Notes under the pieces: generated by a model
Database searches by the model: none
Told to the model about the DNA's origin: nothing
Seen by the model: only the letters and a program-made list of their open reading frames with translations
NCBI GenBank assembly: GCA_031430575.1
Contig: JANPBT010000023.1
Coordinates: 30,258 to 94,257, forward strand
Direction: 5' to 3'
Source of the DNA: JANMDS01 sp031430575
GTDB taxonomy: Bacteria; Pseudomonadota; Gammaproteobacteria; Burkholderiales; Casimicrobiaceae
DNA: 64,000 bases
Program-made: the position numbers and the translations under genes
Part shown: in pieces, positions 8,292-16,056 of the stretch
Layout of the letters: every line of letters begins with the position of its first letter
Position numbering within the stretch: position 1 is the stretch's first letter

Positions 8292-9953
8292 TTAAGCGAG
8301 CTTTTTAAACCGCACGCGCTTGGGCTTTGCGCCTTCTTCGCCTAAACGTTTGCGTTTGTCGGCTTCGTATTCGTTGTAATTGCCGGAGAAGAAATTCCAT
8401 TTTGAATCGCCCTCGCAAGCCAGAATATGGGTCGCGATGCGATCTAGGAACCAACGATCATGGGAAATGACGATGGCTGAGCCTGCGAATTCGAGCAAGG
8501 CATCTTCGAGGGCGCGTAAGGTTTCAACGTCGAGATCGTTCGAAGGCTCGTCCAATAAAAGCACGTTGCCGCCGGAAATAAGCGTGGCCGCCAAATGCAA
8601 GCGCCCGCGCTCGCCGCCGGAGAGTTGGCCGACGATTTTTTGCTGATCCGCGCCTTTGAAATTGAAGCGCCCGATGTAGGCGCGCGAGGGAATTTCATAT
8701 TTACCGACGGTCAAAATATCGGCGCCACCAGAGATGGCTTCCCATACATTTTTGTCGTCCGGCAAGCCTTCGCGCGATTGATCAACGGAGGCGACTTGCA
8801 CGGAATTACCGAGCACGACCGAGCCGCTATCGGGCTTTTCTTTGCCAGTGATGAGTTTGAAGAGCGTGGTTTTGCCCACACCATTGGGCCCGATCACGCC
8901 AACGATCGCGCCCGGCGGAATGATAAAGCTCAAATCATCGATCAACACCCTGTCGCCAAATGATTTGGTGACGTTATGAAACTCGATCACTTGATTGCCC
9001 AAGCGCTCGCCGGTGGGGATGTAGATCTCCAGCGTCTCGTTGCGCTTTTGATACTCAACGCTGGAAAGCTCTTCAAAGCGTGCGATCCGGGATTTGCTTT
9101 TCGCTTGCCGCCCTTTGGCATTTTGGCGAACCCACTCTAGCTCTTTATTCAGCGCTTTTTGGCGCGCTGATTCACTGGACTCTTCTTGCTTCAAGCGCTG
9201 CGATTTTTGGTCAAGCCAATCGGAGTAATTGCCTTTCCACGGGATACCGTGACCGCGATCAAGCTCCAAAATCCACTCCGCTGCGTTATCCAAGAAATAG
9301 CGATCATGGGTAACCGCGACCACAGTGCCTGAAAAGCGGGTTAAAAATTGCTCCAACCAATCAACGCTCTCGGCATCTAAATGGTTGGTTGGCTCATCGA
9401 GCAAAAGCATATCGGGCTTGGTCAAGAGCAAGCGGCAGAGGGCAACGCGGCGCTTTTCACCGCCGGATAAAAACTCGATCTTGGCGTCCCACGGCGGCAG
9501 CCGCAAAGCATCAGCCGCCACCTCCATTTGGATGTCGGCGTTGTGCCCGTCGCCCGCGGCAATGATCGCCTCCAGCTCGGCTTGCTCGGCGGCGAGTGCA
9601 TCGAAATCAGCATCGGGCTCGGCGTACGCGGCGTAAACCTCATCTAAACGCTTGGTCGCGCCCGACATGCTGCTCAAGCCTTCTTCAACGGCTTCGCGCA
9701 CGGTTTGCTCGGGATTCAAGCGCGGCTCTTGCTCTAAGTAGCCCACTTTGATGCCGGGTTGCGGGCGGGCCTCGCCAGTGAAATCTTTGTCGACCCCGGC
9801 CATGATGCGCAGCACGGTTGATTTGCCGGAGCCATTAATACCAAGCAGGCCAATTTTTGCGCCAGGGAAAAAAGAGAGCGAAATATTTTTAATGATTTCG
9901 CGCTTCGGGGGAACGGTCTTGGAGACACCGTTCATGGTGTAGATATATTGCAT
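8292..9953 (-). CDS. ettA: Energy-dependent translational throttle protein EttA (ABC-F)
   Basis: 553 residues, the normal EttA length. Two ABC ATPase domains in tandem: Walker A GINGSGKST (about residue 38), signature LSGGEKRRVAL, Walker B LLLDEPTNHLD; then the ABC-F linker (residues about 240-300, rich in Arg/Lys/Gln: ARQKALNKELEWVRQNAKGR); second Walker A GPNGVGKTT, signature LSGGERGRLHL, Walker B LLLDEPSNDLD. No membrane segments. EttA binds the ribosomal E site and gates entry into elongation according to the ADP/ATP ratio. It is transcribed alone, with a CTGCG hairpin downstream. Confidence 0.97.
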   Translation of the reverse strand: MQYIYTMNGVSKTVPPKREIIKNISLSFFPGAKIGLLGINGSGKSTVLRIMAGVDKDFTGEARPQPGIKVGYLEQEPRLNPEQTVREAVEEGLSSMSGATKRLDEVYAAYAEPDADFDALAAEQAELEAIIAAGDGHNADIQMEVAADALRLPPWDAKIEFLSGGEKRRVALCRLLLTKPDMLLLDEPTNHLDAESVDWLEQFLTRFSGTVVAVTHDRYFLDNAAEWILELDRGHGIPWKGNYSDWLDQKSQRLKQEESSESARQKALNKELEWVRQNAKGRQAKSKSRIARFEELSSVEYQKRNETLEIYIPTGERLGNQVIEFHNVTKSFGDRVLIDDLSFIIPPGAIVGVIGPNGVGKTTLFKLITGKEKPDSGSVVLGNSVQVASVDQSREGLPDDKNVWEAISGGADILTVGKYEIPSRAYIGRFNFKGADQQKIVGQLSGGERGRLHLAATLISGGNVLLLDEPSNDLDVETLRALEDALLEFAGSAIVISHDRWFLDRIATHILACEGDSKWNFFSGNYNEYEADKRKRLGEEGAKPKRVRFKKLA

Positions 9954-10025
9954 GGTGAGAAAAAGTCCTGAGCGGGGCGCACGCGACGCGTACGTTATCT
10001 GCGAATTCGATACATTTTAGATTCA

Positions 10026-10053
10026 TTGACACGTTGCGTGATAAACATATAGG
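10026..10053 (+). promoter_or_regulatory. Putative sigma-70 promoter of the amino-acid ABC operon
   Basis: TTGACA (10026-10031), 16 bases, TATAGG (10048-10053), 42 bases before the start codon of the binding-protein gene. The -35 is perfect and the -10 is moderate. Confidence 0.5.
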
Positions 10054-10094
10054 TTAGTCGTCCTTTTTTCTCACTTTTTTTGGATTGTTTCCCT

Positions 10095-10874
10095 ATGAAA
10101 AAGCTATTCTCGTGCCTCGCACTCGCTGCAATCTGCGCCGCAGGTATCGTTAACGCGCAAAACGCGCTAGATGACGTGATGAAAAACAAAATCTTGCGCG
10201 TGGGCATCCCTACTGATTTCCCGCCGTATGGTTTCGTCACCACTGATCTCAAACCGCAAGGCTTGGATATTGATATGGCGAACTACATCGGTGAAAAAAT
10301 GGGCGTGAAAACCGAGCTGGTGCCGGTGACTAGCGCCAACCGCATCCCGTATCTGCAAACCAAAAAAGCCGACATCGTAATCGCCACGCTCGGCAAAAAC
10401 GCTGAGCGCGAAAAAGTGATCGATTTCGCTGCGGCCTATTCACCTTTTTATCAAGCGATCTTTGCGTCGAAAAAGCTTTCGATCAAATCTGCCGCTGATT
10501 TGACGGGCAAGACCATTGGCGTGACCCGTGGCGCAATAGAAGATATGGAGCTCACCAAAATCGCGCCTTCTGGCACCGATATCAAGCGCTTTGAAGATAA
10601 CAACACGACGATTTCCGCTTTTGTCTCCGGGCAAACCGCTGTGGTCGCGACTGGCGCATCAGTGGCAGGCAACATGATGGCCAAAAACCCGACGCTCGAT
10701 GCTGAATACAAATTTACGCTGAAAGATTCGCCCAATTTCATCGGCGTCGGCAAAGGCGAAGAAGCTTTGCGCGCGAAAGTAAACGCGATCATGGCCGCTG
10801 CCAAAGCCTCGGGCGACGTCGACAAGATGAGCATGAAATGGCTCGGACGGCCAGCGGGAGAATTGCCACAGTAA
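10095..10874 (+). CDS. ABC transporter substrate-binding protein (polar amino acid type)
   Basis: 259 residues. The ATG at 10095 begins the signal peptide MKKLFSCLALAAICAAGIVNA. The mature part is a family 3 solute-binding protein: LRVGIPTDFPPYGFVT, GLDIDMANYIGEKMGVKTEL, VPVTSANRIPYLQTKKADIV, and LTGKTIGVTRGAIED. A CTGCG element lies inside the signal peptide and encodes CAAGI, so the export signal carries the repeat. It is first of four genes with two permeases and an ATPase; the inverted repeat after it may limit read-through and give the usual excess of binding protein. The ligand is probably an amino acid, not further defined. Confidence 0.93.
   Translation: MKKLFSCLALAAICAAGIVNAQNALDDVMKNKILRVGIPTDFPPYGFVTTDLKPQGLDIDMANYIGEKMGVKTELVPVTSANRIPYLQTKKADIVIATLGKNAEREKVIDFAAAYSPFYQAIFASKKLSIKSAADLTGKTIGVTRGAIEDMELTKIAPSGTDIKRFEDNNTTISAFVSGQTAVVATGASVAGNMMAKNPTLDAEYKFTLKDSPNFIGVGKGEEALRAKVNAIMAAAKASGDVDKMSMKWLGRPAGELPQ
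10130..10147 (-). repeat. CTGCG element inside signal-peptide coding sequence
   Basis: Exact core, reverse orientation. Translated as ICAAGI in the hydrophobic part of the binding protein's signal peptide. Confidence 0.9.
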
Positions 10875-10946
10875 TTACGGGTGATTTTTAAATACATCGC
10901 TATATCTTTTGATGCAATTTCGACGAAGTTTTAACGATTGCATTCA

Positions 10947-10990
10947 GATACCTGCGGCGCAGATTTCTGCAAATTTGCGCCGCAGGTATT
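10947..10990. repeat. Inverted pair of CTGCG elements between binding protein and permease
   Basis: Forward copy 10947-10966 (exact) and reverse copy 10971-10990 (one change, TTGCGCCGCAG) with only 4 bases between. They form a long stem interrupted by one mismatch. It lies within the operon, so it could be a partial terminator or an mRNA-stabilising structure for the upstream gene. Confidence 0.8.
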
Positions 10991-11036
10991 ACCTTTATAT
11001 TAAATTGAGTTTCATTTCCGCACAACCCGCACCGAC

Positions 11037-11699
11037 ATGATCGCGCTCGACTTTCTCGCTGTAGTCGAACAATGGCCGCTCTTGGCCAAGGGCGTTGCCG
11101 TGACCGTCACGCTGACCGCTATCGCCGCCGTGCTTGGCGTTGGCTTAGGCGTGACGTGTGCGTGGGCGCGCGCGTATGGGTCGCGCTGGGCGAGCGCGAT
11201 CGCCTCGACCTACGTCGAGATCATCCGCAACACGCCGTTTATCGTGCAGTTATTTTTTATCTTTTTCGGCTTGCCGAGCCTGGGCATCAAGCTCTCGCCG
11301 GAGCTGGCCTCGGTGATCGCGATGGTGATCAATTTGGGTGCGTACAGCACCGAGATTGTGCGCGCAGGCTTGGAAGCAACGCCAAAAGGCCAATGGGAAG
11401 CCGCGGCTGCGCTCGGCTTATCGCGAGCGCAGACGTTTCGCGATGTCGTGCTCATCCCGGCGCTGCAAAAAGTGTGGCCCGCGATGGTAAGTCAAATCAT
11501 CATCGTGATGCTGGGCTCAGCGGTGTGCGGTCAGATTTCAACAGAGGAATTATCGTACGCGGCAAACTTGATCCAGAGCCGCAATTTCCGCGCTTTTGAA
11601 GCCTTTATCATCGCGACCTTAATCTACCTCGCGCTCTCCATGGCGCTGCGGCAATTGCTCAATTGGTTAGGCGGGCGATTTTTGTTTGGGCGCCGCTAA
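11037..11699 (+). CDS. Amino-acid ABC transporter permease (HisM/GlnP family)
   Basis: 220 residues, with about five membrane segments. The family hallmark is the EAA loop, GQWEAAAALGLSRAQTFRDVVLIPAL (given here only as residues about 118-143), preceded by YSTEIVRAGLEATPKG; EIIRNTPFIVQLFFIFFGLP is typical of the HEQRO subfamily. The stop overlaps the next start (TAATG), indicating coupling. It pairs with the second permease to form the membrane pore of a polar amino-acid importer. Confidence 0.93.
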   Translation: MIALDFLAVVEQWPLLAKGVAVTVTLTAIAAVLGVGLGVTCAWARAYGSRWASAIASTYVEIIRNTPFIVQLFFIFFGLPSLGIKLSPELASVIAMVINLGAYSTEIVRAGLEATPKGQWEAAAALGLSRAQTFRDVVLIPALQKVWPAMVSQIIIVMLGSAVCGQISTEELSYAANLIQSRNFRAFEAFIIATLIYLALSMALRQLLNWLGGRFLFGRR

Positions 11700-12349
11700 T
11701 GGTTGATTTTTCAGTCTGGGATGTGGTGCGCAATCTGCTTTTAGCCGCGCGCTGGACGGTCGCGCTCTCGCTCATCGCGTTTGTCGGTGGAGGATTGGTT
11801 GGCCTCATTTTGCTTTGCGTGCGCATTGCAAAGCTCCCCGGGGCAGAGCGCTTGGTGGGCGCTTATGTGCAGATTTTTCAGGGCACGCCGCTACTCATGC
11901 AATTATTTCTGGCCTATTTTGGGCTTGCGCTTTTTGGCTGGAACATCTCGGCGTGGACGGCGGCGAGCGTCGCGCTTACGCTCTACGCCAGCGCTTTTTT
12001 GACCGAGATCTGGCGCGGCTGCGTGGCTGCGATTCCGCGCGGGCAGTGGGAAGCAGCGCAAAGTTTGGGGCTTCCTTTTCGCGATCAATTGCGGGACATC
12101 ATCTTTCCGCAGGCACTCAAAATTGCCGTGCCGCCCACGGTGGGGTTTCTGGTGCAAGTGATCAAGGGCACGGCGCTGGCTTCGGTGATTGGTTTTGTTG
12201 AATTAACGAAAGCTGGCACGATGATTACTAACGCGACCTTCCGCCCATTCATTGTTTTCTCGTGTGTTGCGCTCATGTATTTCGCGCTCTGCTTCCCAAT
12301 CTCCGCGTGGGCGCGTGCGCTCGAAAGAAAGCTCAATGTCCACCGCTAA
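11699..12349 (+). CDS. Amino-acid ABC transporter permease (HisM/GlnP family)
   Basis: 216 residues with several hydrophobic spans. It has the EAA motif region (PRGQWEAAQSLGLPFRDQL) and QIFQGTPLLMQLFLAYFGLA, matching the subfamily. The ATG at 11699 overlaps the stop of the first permease (TAATG); the longer frame upstream overlaps coding sequence and lacks its own ribosome site. It is the second half of the heterodimeric pore. Its 3' end overlaps the ATPase gene by 14 bases. Confidence 0.93.
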   Translation: MVDFSVWDVVRNLLLAARWTVALSLIAFVGGGLVGLILLCVRIAKLPGAERLVGAYVQIFQGTPLLMQLFLAYFGLALFGWNISAWTAASVALTLYASAFLTEIWRGCVAAIPRGQWEAAQSLGLPFRDQLRDIIFPQALKIAVPPTVGFLVQVIKGTALASVIGFVELTKAGTMITNATFRPFIVFSCVALMYFALCFPISAWARALERKLNVHR

Positions 12350-13082
12350 TTCGTTTATCGAAATCGTTGGCGTTCGCAAAAGTTTTGGCGATAATGAAGT
12401 GCTCAAAGGCATTGATTTATCGATCGCCAAAGGCGAAGTCATCGCGCTCATCGGCAAATCAGGCTCCGGAAAAAGCACACTCTTGCGCTGCATCAACGGG
12501 CTGGAAACCCACAACGCGGGCACGATTCACGTTGACGGCAAAGAAGTGCGCGCCAACGATGCTGCTGCGATTCGCGACCTTCGGCAATCGGTGGGGATGA
12601 TTTTTCAAAATTTCAATTTATTCCCACACCTCACCGCCGCGAAAAACATTATGCTCGCGCCGATGCGGGTGAAAAAAACTGCGCCGCAGGTATTGGAAGC
12701 GCAGGCGAAAAAACTTTTGGAGCGCGTGGGTTTAGGCGAGAAATTTGATGCCTACCCCGATCAACTCTCTGGCGGGCAGCAGCAGCGCATCGCCATCGCC
12801 CGCGCATTGGCGATGGCGCCGCAAGTTTTATTGTGTGATGAAATTACCTCCGCGCTTGACCCTGAGCTGGTCGGCGAAGTGTTGCGGGTGGTGGAATCGC
12901 TCGCCAAAGATGGGATGACGCTGCTGATGGTGACCCACGAGATGGCCTTTGCTAAGCGCGTTGCCAACCGCGTGATTTTTATGCATGCCGGGCGGATTCA
13001 CGAGCACGGCACGCCCGCGGAAATTTTCGGCTCGCCCAGAACTCCTGAGTTGCAGCAATTTTTGTCCGGCTTAGGCGATTGA
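12336..13082 (+). CDS. Amino-acid ABC transporter ATP-binding protein
   Basis: 248 residues. Walker A GKSGSGKST (about residue 43), Q-loop MIFQNFNLFPHLTA, signature LSGGQQQRIAIARALA, Walker B VLLCDEITSALDPEL and H-loop MVTHEMAFA, all as in the GlnQ/HisP family. The start at 12336 gives the standard N-terminus just before FIEIVGVRKSFGDNEVLKG. A CTGCG element encodes KTAPQVLEAQ near residue 115, in the helical subdomain where family members often have VKK...KAEA sequences, so it fits without breaking motifs. It is the last gene of the transport operon. Confidence 0.95.
   Translation: MSTANSFIEIVGVRKSFGDNEVLKGIDLSIAKGEVIALIGKSGSGKSTLLRCINGLETHNAGTIHVDGKEVRANDAAAIRDLRQSVGMIFQNFNLFPHLTAAKNIMLAPMRVKKTAPQVLEAQAKKLLERVGLGEKFDAYPDQLSGGQQQRIAIARALAMAPQVLLCDEITSALDPELVGEVLRVVESLAKDGMTLLMVTHEMAFAKRVANRVIFMHAGRIHEHGTPAEIFGSPRTPELQQFLSGLGD
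12676..12694 (-). repeat. CTGCG element inside ABC ATPase gene
   Basis: Exact core, reverse orientation, AAA and TATT flanks. Read as KTAPQV. Confidence 0.9.
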
Positions 13083-13092
13083 TGGTTCATTA

Positions 13093-13111
13093 ATACCTGC
13101 GGCGCAGATTT
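13093..13111 (+). repeat. CTGCG element, intergenic
   Basis: Complete 19-base consensus ATACCTGCGGCGCAGATTT, single copy between the transporter operon and argB. Confidence 0.92.
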
Positions 13112-13155
13112 GAGCAATTTCTAGCCAACAGTAAGCGCCTACTGTTTACAATAGT

Positions 13156-13175
13156 GTGGAATAACTTAATTCCAC
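13156..13175. promoter_or_regulatory. Perfect inverted repeat before argB
   Basis: GTGGAAT, 6 bases, ATTCCAC, ending 12 bases before the argB start codon and close to a TTTACA that could be a -35 (13145-13150). It could be an operator or a 5' hairpin that covers the ribosome-binding area. The binding protein is unknown. Confidence 0.45.
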
Positions 13176-13187
13176 TTTCTGCCCACT

Positions 13188-14072
13188 ATGTCGCTTTCCG
13201 GTCCTAACGCCTCCACCAAAGCTTTCGTACTTGTTGAGGCGCTGCCTTACATTCGGCGCTTTCACAACAAAACAATCGTCATCAAATACGGCGGTAACGC
13301 GATGACCGACGAGAAGTTGAAAAACGAATTCGCCCGCGACGTGGCAATGCTAAAGCTCGTCGGCATGAATCCTATCGTCGTCCACGGCGCGGGCCCACAG
13401 ATTTCTGAGATGTTGAAAATGCAGGGGCTGGAAAGCAAATTCATCCAAGGCATGCGGGTCACCGATGCGCCGACGATGAAAACTGTAGAGATGGTGCTGG
13501 GCGAGCTTAATCAAGAAATCGTGGCACTTATTAATCAGCACGGCGGCAAAGCGGTGGGGCTCAATGGCTCAGATGCGGGCTTTATAAAAGCAAAGAAATT
13601 GCTTGTTGAAAGCGAGACCAACAAAGGCGAGATGCTCGATATCGGTTTCGTAGGCGATATTACCCATATTGATCCAACGCTGATTCAGCATTTAGATGCA
13701 AAAGACTTTATCCCCGTCGTTGCGCCAATCGGCGTGGGTGATGAGGGCGAGGCTTACAACATCAACGCCGATTTAGTGGCATCGGAGCTGGCGCAAACGA
13801 TGAAAGCCGAGAAGCTAATTCTCATGACCAACACGCCAGGCGTGCTCGATAAAGAAGGTAAGCTGATTACCGGCTTGACCCATGCCCAGATTGAAGCACT
13901 CTTCGCCGACGGCACGATCCACGGTGGAATGAAGCCAAAAATTCAAGGCGCGCTTGACGCCGTGCTCCATGGCTGCGAGACGGTACACATCATCGATGGT
14001 CGCGTTGAGCATGCACTTTTGCTGGAGATCTTGACCAGTGAAGGCGTGGGCACGATGATCCGCGCCCGCTAG
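13188..14072 (+). CDS. argB: Acetylglutamate kinase
   Basis: 294 residues, the usual ArgB length. Amino-acid-kinase fold with TIVIKYGGNAMTD near residue 30 (phosphate-binding Lys/Gly-Gly), VVHGAGPQISEML, the substrate loop VGLNGSDAGFI, and NINADLVASELA. It catalyses phosphorylation of N-acetyl-L-glutamate in arginine biosynthesis, in the cytoplasm. slmA follows 64 bases later, a common betaproteobacterial neighbour. A perfect inverted repeat just upstream may regulate it. Confidence 0.97.
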   Translation: MSLSGPNASTKAFVLVEALPYIRRFHNKTIVIKYGGNAMTDEKLKNEFARDVAMLKLVGMNPIVVHGAGPQISEMLKMQGLESKFIQGMRVTDAPTMKTVEMVLGELNQEIVALINQHGGKAVGLNGSDAGFIKAKKLLVESETNKGEMLDIGFVGDITHIDPTLIQHLDAKDFIPVVAPIGVGDEGEAYNINADLVASELAQTMKAEKLILMTNTPGVLDKEGKLITGLTHAQIEALFADGTIHGGMKPKIQGALDAVLHGCETVHIIDGRVEHALLLEILTSEGVGTMIRAR

Positions 14073-14083
14073 TTTTTCAGCAC

Positions 14084-14101
14084 AACCTGCGGCGCAGATT
14101 T
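14084..14101 (+). repeat. CTGCG element, intergenic between argB and slmA
   Basis: Exact core with AACCTG start and ATTT end, 12 bases past the argB stop. Confidence 0.9.
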
Positions 14102-14136
14102 GCTTCAAATGAAGATCAAAAAAGGGGAGATTTAAA

Positions 14137-14706
14137 ATGGCTGGCACACGAAAAGCACCGGGCGCACGAAAGCAAGAAATTTTGGAAACGCTCGCCTCAA
14201 TGCTGGAAAATCCCGCTGGGGAAAAGGTCACAACCGCATTGCTCGCAGGTAAGATGCAGCTCTCTGAGGCCGCGCTCTACCGACACTTTGCGAGCAAGGC
14301 GCAGATGTTTGAAGGCTTGATTGGCTTTATCGAAGAGTCGATCTTTACGCTGACGAATCAGATCATCGAGAATACCGGCCCGGGCAAAGAGGGCGCAGCC
14401 AAAGTGGTTGGCATGCTACTGACTTTCGCTGAAAAAAACCCAGGCATGGCACGCATCTTAATCGGTGAAGCGCTGGTGCACGAAGATGCGCGACTGGGCA
14501 AGCGCATCGATCAATTATTTGATCGCTTGGAGTTAACGCTCAAGCAAGCGCTGAAATCACCAGACCCTCTGGATATGCTGGCCGCTGCGCAAGCAAACGT
14601 GTTGCTCGCGTATGTCATCGGGCGCTGGCAGCTTTTCGTGCGCTCCGGCTTTAAGCGGAAGCCAACACACGGTGCCAACGATCAATTGGCACTTTTATTG
14701 CGCTGA
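14137..14706 (+). CDS. slmA: Nucleoid occlusion factor SlmA (TetR family)
   Basis: 189 residues. N-terminal TetR-type helix-turn-helix (ARKQEILETLASML through LSEAALYRHFASKAQMFEGL) with the SlmA-specific region IGFIEESIFTLTNQI and the C-terminal GRWQLFVRSGFKR. Purine-rich AAAAGGGGAG lies upstream of the ATG. SlmA binds SBS sites on the chromosome and blocks FtsZ assembly over the nucleoid. The location next to argB supports the name. Confidence 0.93.
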   Translation: MAGTRKAPGARKQEILETLASMLENPAGEKVTTALLAGKMQLSEAALYRHFASKAQMFEGLIGFIEESIFTLTNQIIENTGPGKEGAAKVVGMLLTFAEKNPGMARILIGEALVHEDARLGKRIDQLFDRLELTLKQALKSPDPLDMLAAAQANVLLAYVIGRWQLFVRSGFKRKPTHGANDQLALLLR

Positions 14707-14725
14707 GATCGGCTCAAAATGCCCC

Positions 14726-14744
14726 AAACTGCGCCGCAGGTATT
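14726..14744 (-). repeat. CTGCG element between convergent slmA and protease gene
   Basis: Exact core, reverse orientation, single copy in a 54-base convergent gap; it may contribute to termination, though no partner copy is visible. Confidence 0.9.
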
Positions 14745-14760
14745 GCACTGAAAACACAGC

Positions 14761-16056
14761 TTAATATGCGATTTGCCCGCGCAACCATTTCTCAGCCTGC
14801 TCCATCACACAATCTTTCCCTGCGCGCACATCTGCAAGCGTAATCGGGCAACTTTCATCGGGCTCAACGCCAACGTTGTCCAGTACTTTTCCGCGTGGCG
14901 AGAGAATGCCGAGACGCGAAAGATTGAGACCCCCGCCATCAGGCATCTCGATCGGGCGTGGCGAAATTCCGGCCACAATGCCTGCGCTGGCATGTCCAAA
15001 AATACGAGCGCGGCCATGCTCTTGCAATGCCGCCGCGAAGACTTCACATGCACTCGCGCAGCGGGCATCGATTAATATGGCCACGGGCTCCTCACGCGCA
15101 CCCAGCTTACCGCCCACCATCCAAATCTGCTCCCGCCGATCTGCGCCAAGCCCCGATAAGCCCCCACGGCGCGAGATTTCAATCGCCAAGCCAACGCGTT
15201 GCGCAAAAAGCCGCTCGGCGAACCCCGTGGCCACCGCGAGATCACCACCATCATTACCACGCAAATCAATCACGTAGCCGCGCGGCGCGCGCGCATCCAT
15301 CGCAGTCGCGATGATGGGCAGCGTGTCGACTCGAAAGCGACGCAAAAGAATGTGTGCAATATCACTGGAAAGTGCGCGCACTTCAATGGCAGATGGCTCT
15401 GCGACGTCTTCTGCGGAGACGGAAATTTTTGTATTGACCTCATCGCGGCCAACAGTTAGCTCAAGTGCTTGCGCAGCGCCGGTAATGAGCACGCGATGTA
15501 GCGCCGTTTCGGTACGCCGCGACTCGATCGTCGCTTCCAGCGCATCATACGCACGCGAAAATCGCGTACTTGCCTTTTCACCTGCCACGCTCTGCACGAT
15601 GTCTCCCACCCGCAGCCCTGCCCGTTGCGCCGGGCTCTGAGCAACAATTTCACGCACGAAGATCTCTTGATCCGTGCGCCCGAGGCGGATACCACGCGCG
15701 CCCACCGAGACCGCAAGATTTGCCTGCGTCTGCGCTGCCGCTTTAGGCACGACCCGCGTATGGCTATCGTTTAGTGTTTCCAGCATTGCATTTAAATGTC
15801 GATAAAACTGCGCTTGCGTTTTTTTTTGCGGCAACTCAGCGCGATATTTCTCGGTGATTGCTTTCCAATCTAAGCCTTTGAGCGCACTATCGTAATACTG
15901 CTCAGCGACCGTTTTGACCACAAAATCAAACGTCGTCTCGTGCGTGATTACAGGCTCGGCGTTTTGAGCGCGAGCACACGACGCCGCAAATAAAAGCAGC
16001 GTCGCGAGTGCGAAAATCAGCGATTGAAATTTACTTCCCAATGCAAAACTTTCCAA
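14761..16056 (-). CDS. S41-family (C-terminal processing type) protease-like protein, exported
   Basis: Up to 431 residues. No ATG exists; the candidates are TTG at 16056 and TTG at 16041. The second has GGAAAG upstream and gives a cleaner signal peptide (GSKFQSLIFALATLLLFAASCARA), so the true start may be 16041. Domains: N-terminal S41 helical part, PDZ around residues 125-165 (VREIVAQSPAQRAGLRVGDI), then the S41 catalytic core with GYVIDLRGNDGGDLAVA and the putative nucleophile Ser in DARCASACEVFAAA. Where tail-specific proteases carry the catalytic Lys (after TFGKG) this protein has FGHASAGIVAG, so the usual dyad may be incomplete. It overlaps mnmE by 11-26 bases. Confidence 0.85.
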   Translation of the reverse strand: MESFALGSKFQSLIFALATLLLFAASCARAQNAEPVITHETTFDFVVKTVAEQYYDSALKGLDWKAITEKYRAELPQKKTQAQFYRHLNAMLETLNDSHTRVVPKAAAQTQANLAVSVGARGIRLGRTDQEIFVREIVAQSPAQRAGLRVGDIVQSVAGEKASTRFSRAYDALEATIESRRTETALHRVLITGAAQALELTVGRDEVNTKISVSAEDVAEPSAIEVRALSSDIAHILLRRFRVDTLPIIATAMDARAPRGYVIDLRGNDGGDLAVATGFAERLFAQRVGLAIEISRRGGLSGLGADRREQIWMVGGKLGAREEPVAILIDARCASACEVFAAALQEHGRARIFGHASAGIVAGISPRPIEMPDGGGLNLSRLGILSPRGKVLDNVGVEPDESCPITLADVRAGKDCVMEQAEKWLRGQIAY

